Assembly (NCBI RefSeq): GCF_900109055.1
Contig: NZ_FOIV01000001.1
Span: forward strand, 124,001-188,000
Source of the DNA: Prevotella sp. khp7
GTDB lineage: Bacteria > Bacteroidota > Bacteroidia > Bacteroidales > Bacteroidaceae
Direction: 5' to 3'
DNA: 64,000 bases
Part shown: one piece after another, positions 62,996 to 64,000 of the stretch
How positions within the stretch are numbered: position 1 is the stretch's first letter
Layout: each line of letters begins with the position of its first letter
Notes under the pieces: model-generated
The model's database searches: none
What the model was told of the DNA's origin: nothing
The model's input: only the letters and a program-made list of their open reading frames with translations
Position numbers and translations under genes: made by a program

Positions 62996-64000
62996 TTAGA
63001 CAATACCCTTTCCGTGACAGTTCTTGAACTTCTTACCAGAACCGCAGGGACATGGATCGTTACGTCCGGGCAGCTTATCCTTCACGATGGGAGCGTGCTG
63101 CTGGGCACGGGTGTCGTGCTGTGCGGCTGCTCTCTGATTAGGATCAGTCAACTGCTCTTCGCCTACCTGCTGTTTCGACTCTGTGTACTGCTGGCGCTGT
63201 GTGCGCTGTTCAGGAGCGGCCTCCTGTACCTGCTGCTGCAGCTCAGGAATCTGTCCGCGAGTCAGGATAGAGCAGATGCGGTTATACATCTCGTTGATCA
63301 TATCGTCCCAAACCTTGGCGCTCTCGAGTTTGAAGATCAGAAGCGGATCCTTCTGCTCGTACGAGGCGTTCTGTACAGAGTGCTTCAGCTCGTCGAGCTG
63401 GCGCAGGTTCTCCTTCCATGAATCGTCGATGATATGCAGCAGGATTGCCTTCTCAAACTCCTTCACCACGCTCTTGGCCTCGCTCTCGTAGGCCTCCTTC
63501 AGGTTACAGGGGATGTTGTACATCTTACGGCCGTCGGTGATGGGCACCATGATGCGCTCATACATCTGGCCCTGGTTCTCATATACATTCTTGATAACGG
63601 GCAGAGCCACGTTCTGAATGCGCTCGGTCTTACGGTTGAAGTTGCCGATAGCTGCCTGGAAGGCATTCTCTGTCAGCACCTCACGCTGCTGGTTGATGAA
63701 CTCCTCGCTTGTGAAAGGCACCTCCATCGACAGTACGTGCAGGAACTCTTCCTTGCAGCCCTCGTAGTCGTTGTTCTCGATGATGTTCACCACGCGGTCC
63801 CAGATGATGTTGGCGATATCCATACCGATACGCTCACCCATCAGGGCGTGACGGCGCTTCTCGTAGATCACGGTACGCTGCTTGTTCATCACATCGTCGT
63901 ACTCGATCAGGCGCTTACGGATACCGAAGTTGTTCTCCTCAACCTTCTTCTGCGCACGCTCGATGCTTCTCGAGATCATGGGGCTCTCAATCATCTCACC
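62996..64000 (-). CDS. secA: Preprotein translocase ATPase SecA, C-terminal part
   Basis: The frame is open to the right edge (Gly-Glu codons precede the Met at 63994), so only the last 334 codons are present. [23 protein letters not shown] and [19 protein letters not shown] are the SecA helical scaffold; the wing and scaffold continue to about residue 240. A Gln/Glu-rich linker leads to the zinc-binding SecB-contact motif [14 protein letters not shown] at the end. SecA drives post-translational export through SecYEG. Confidence 0.97.
   Translation of the reverse strand, partial: GEMIESPMISRSIERAQKKVEENNFGIRKRLIEYDDVMNKQRTVIYEKRRHALMGERIGMDIANIIWDRVVNIIENNDYEGCKEEFLHVLSMEVPFTSEEFINQQREVLTENAFQAAIGNFNRKTERIQNVALPVIKNVYENQGQMYERIMVPITDGRKMYNIPCNLKEAYESEAKSVVKEFEKAILLHIIDDSWKENLRQLDELKHSVQNASYEQKDPLLIFKLESAKVWDDMINEMYNRICSILTRGQIPELQQQVQEAAPEQRTQRQQYTESKQQVGEEQLTDPNQRAAAQHDTRAQQHAPIVKDKLPGRNDPCPCGSGKKFKNCHGKGIV

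Noticed and set aside
1..64000. tRNA, rRNA, insertion sequences, prophage or integrase genes
   Set aside because: No cloverleaf-like intergenic segment, transposase, integrase or phage gene was recognised on either strand.

Overview
The window looks like a chromosomal segment from a Bacteroidales bacterium, most likely Prevotellaceae. The grounds are: repeated promoters of the Bacteroidetes form TTTG-N20-TAnnTTTG in place of E. coli-type -35/-10 boxes; almost no Shine-Dalgarno sequences; Bacteroidetes-specific families (DUF5686, DUF5715, DUF4295/bL38, Bat aerotolerance genes, fimbrillin-like lipoprotein, fused FeoAB); and ordinary housekeeping genes with Bacteroidetes gene order. I see no rRNA, tRNA, CRISPR array, insertion sequence or prophage. 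This is mostly core genome, and the interest lies in a few unusual operons and in the intergenic DNA.

Layout. 1-1.8 kb: 3' part of a DUF5715 (M15-like) gene, a zinc metallopeptidase and a broken lipoprotein gene. 1.8-18.6 kb, minus strand: a GHL10-type glycosidase, uxuA and uxuB, then a tight run uxaB-uvrA-DUF5686-addA-addB that puts hexuronate catabolism in one apparent transcript with DNA repair. 18.7-23.3 kb, plus: cstA, a small outer-membrane barrel protein, nadC and a C69 dipeptidase, followed by a 300-bp non-coding stretch with four 22-bp tandem repeats and a long hairpin. 23.6-31.6 kb, plus: a lipoprotein, map, tsaD, a CinA-like amidase, rpmB-rpmG-bL38, ftsY, rimO, a small HU protein and a remarkable HU-transmembrane-LysM protein. 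31.8-41.9 kb: the Bat operon (moxR, DUF58, batA, a batB-batC fusion, a batD-batE fusion) running into a PAP2 phosphatase and queA. 42-50.9 kb: a candidate minus-strand small RNA, an FAD oxidoreductase, a cytidylate-kinase-like protein, pheT inside an 18-bp inverted repeat, a YebC-family gene, a lipoprotein, lepA and a Crp/Fnr regulator. 50.9-64 kb, minus: secA (cut by the window edge), an orphan ABC ATPase, a six-gene acyl-transfer cassette (FkbH-like, MaoC, SDR, ACP, MBOAT, SGNH-like), feoAB, then a 45-residue peptide, a fimbrillin-like lipoprotein, ruvC and a tandem ABC ATPase.

Best candidates for undescribed biology: (1) the HU-TM-LysM protein at 30124-31626, built like a tether from chromosome to peptidoglycan across the inner membrane; (2) the FkbH/MaoC/SDR/ACP/MBOAT/SGNH cassette at 56679-62265, resembling a Dlt-type carrier-to-cell-surface acylation route with its own acyl-building enzymes; (3) a roughly 163-nt candidate small RNA at 41946-42108 with a complete promoter and terminator and a duplicated hairpin loop; (4) the small LLTGSG peptide at 53920-54057; (5) regulatory palindromes at pheT, between uxuA and uxuB, and upstream of feoAB. 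All assignments come from reading the sequence and recalling family features; no database search was run.
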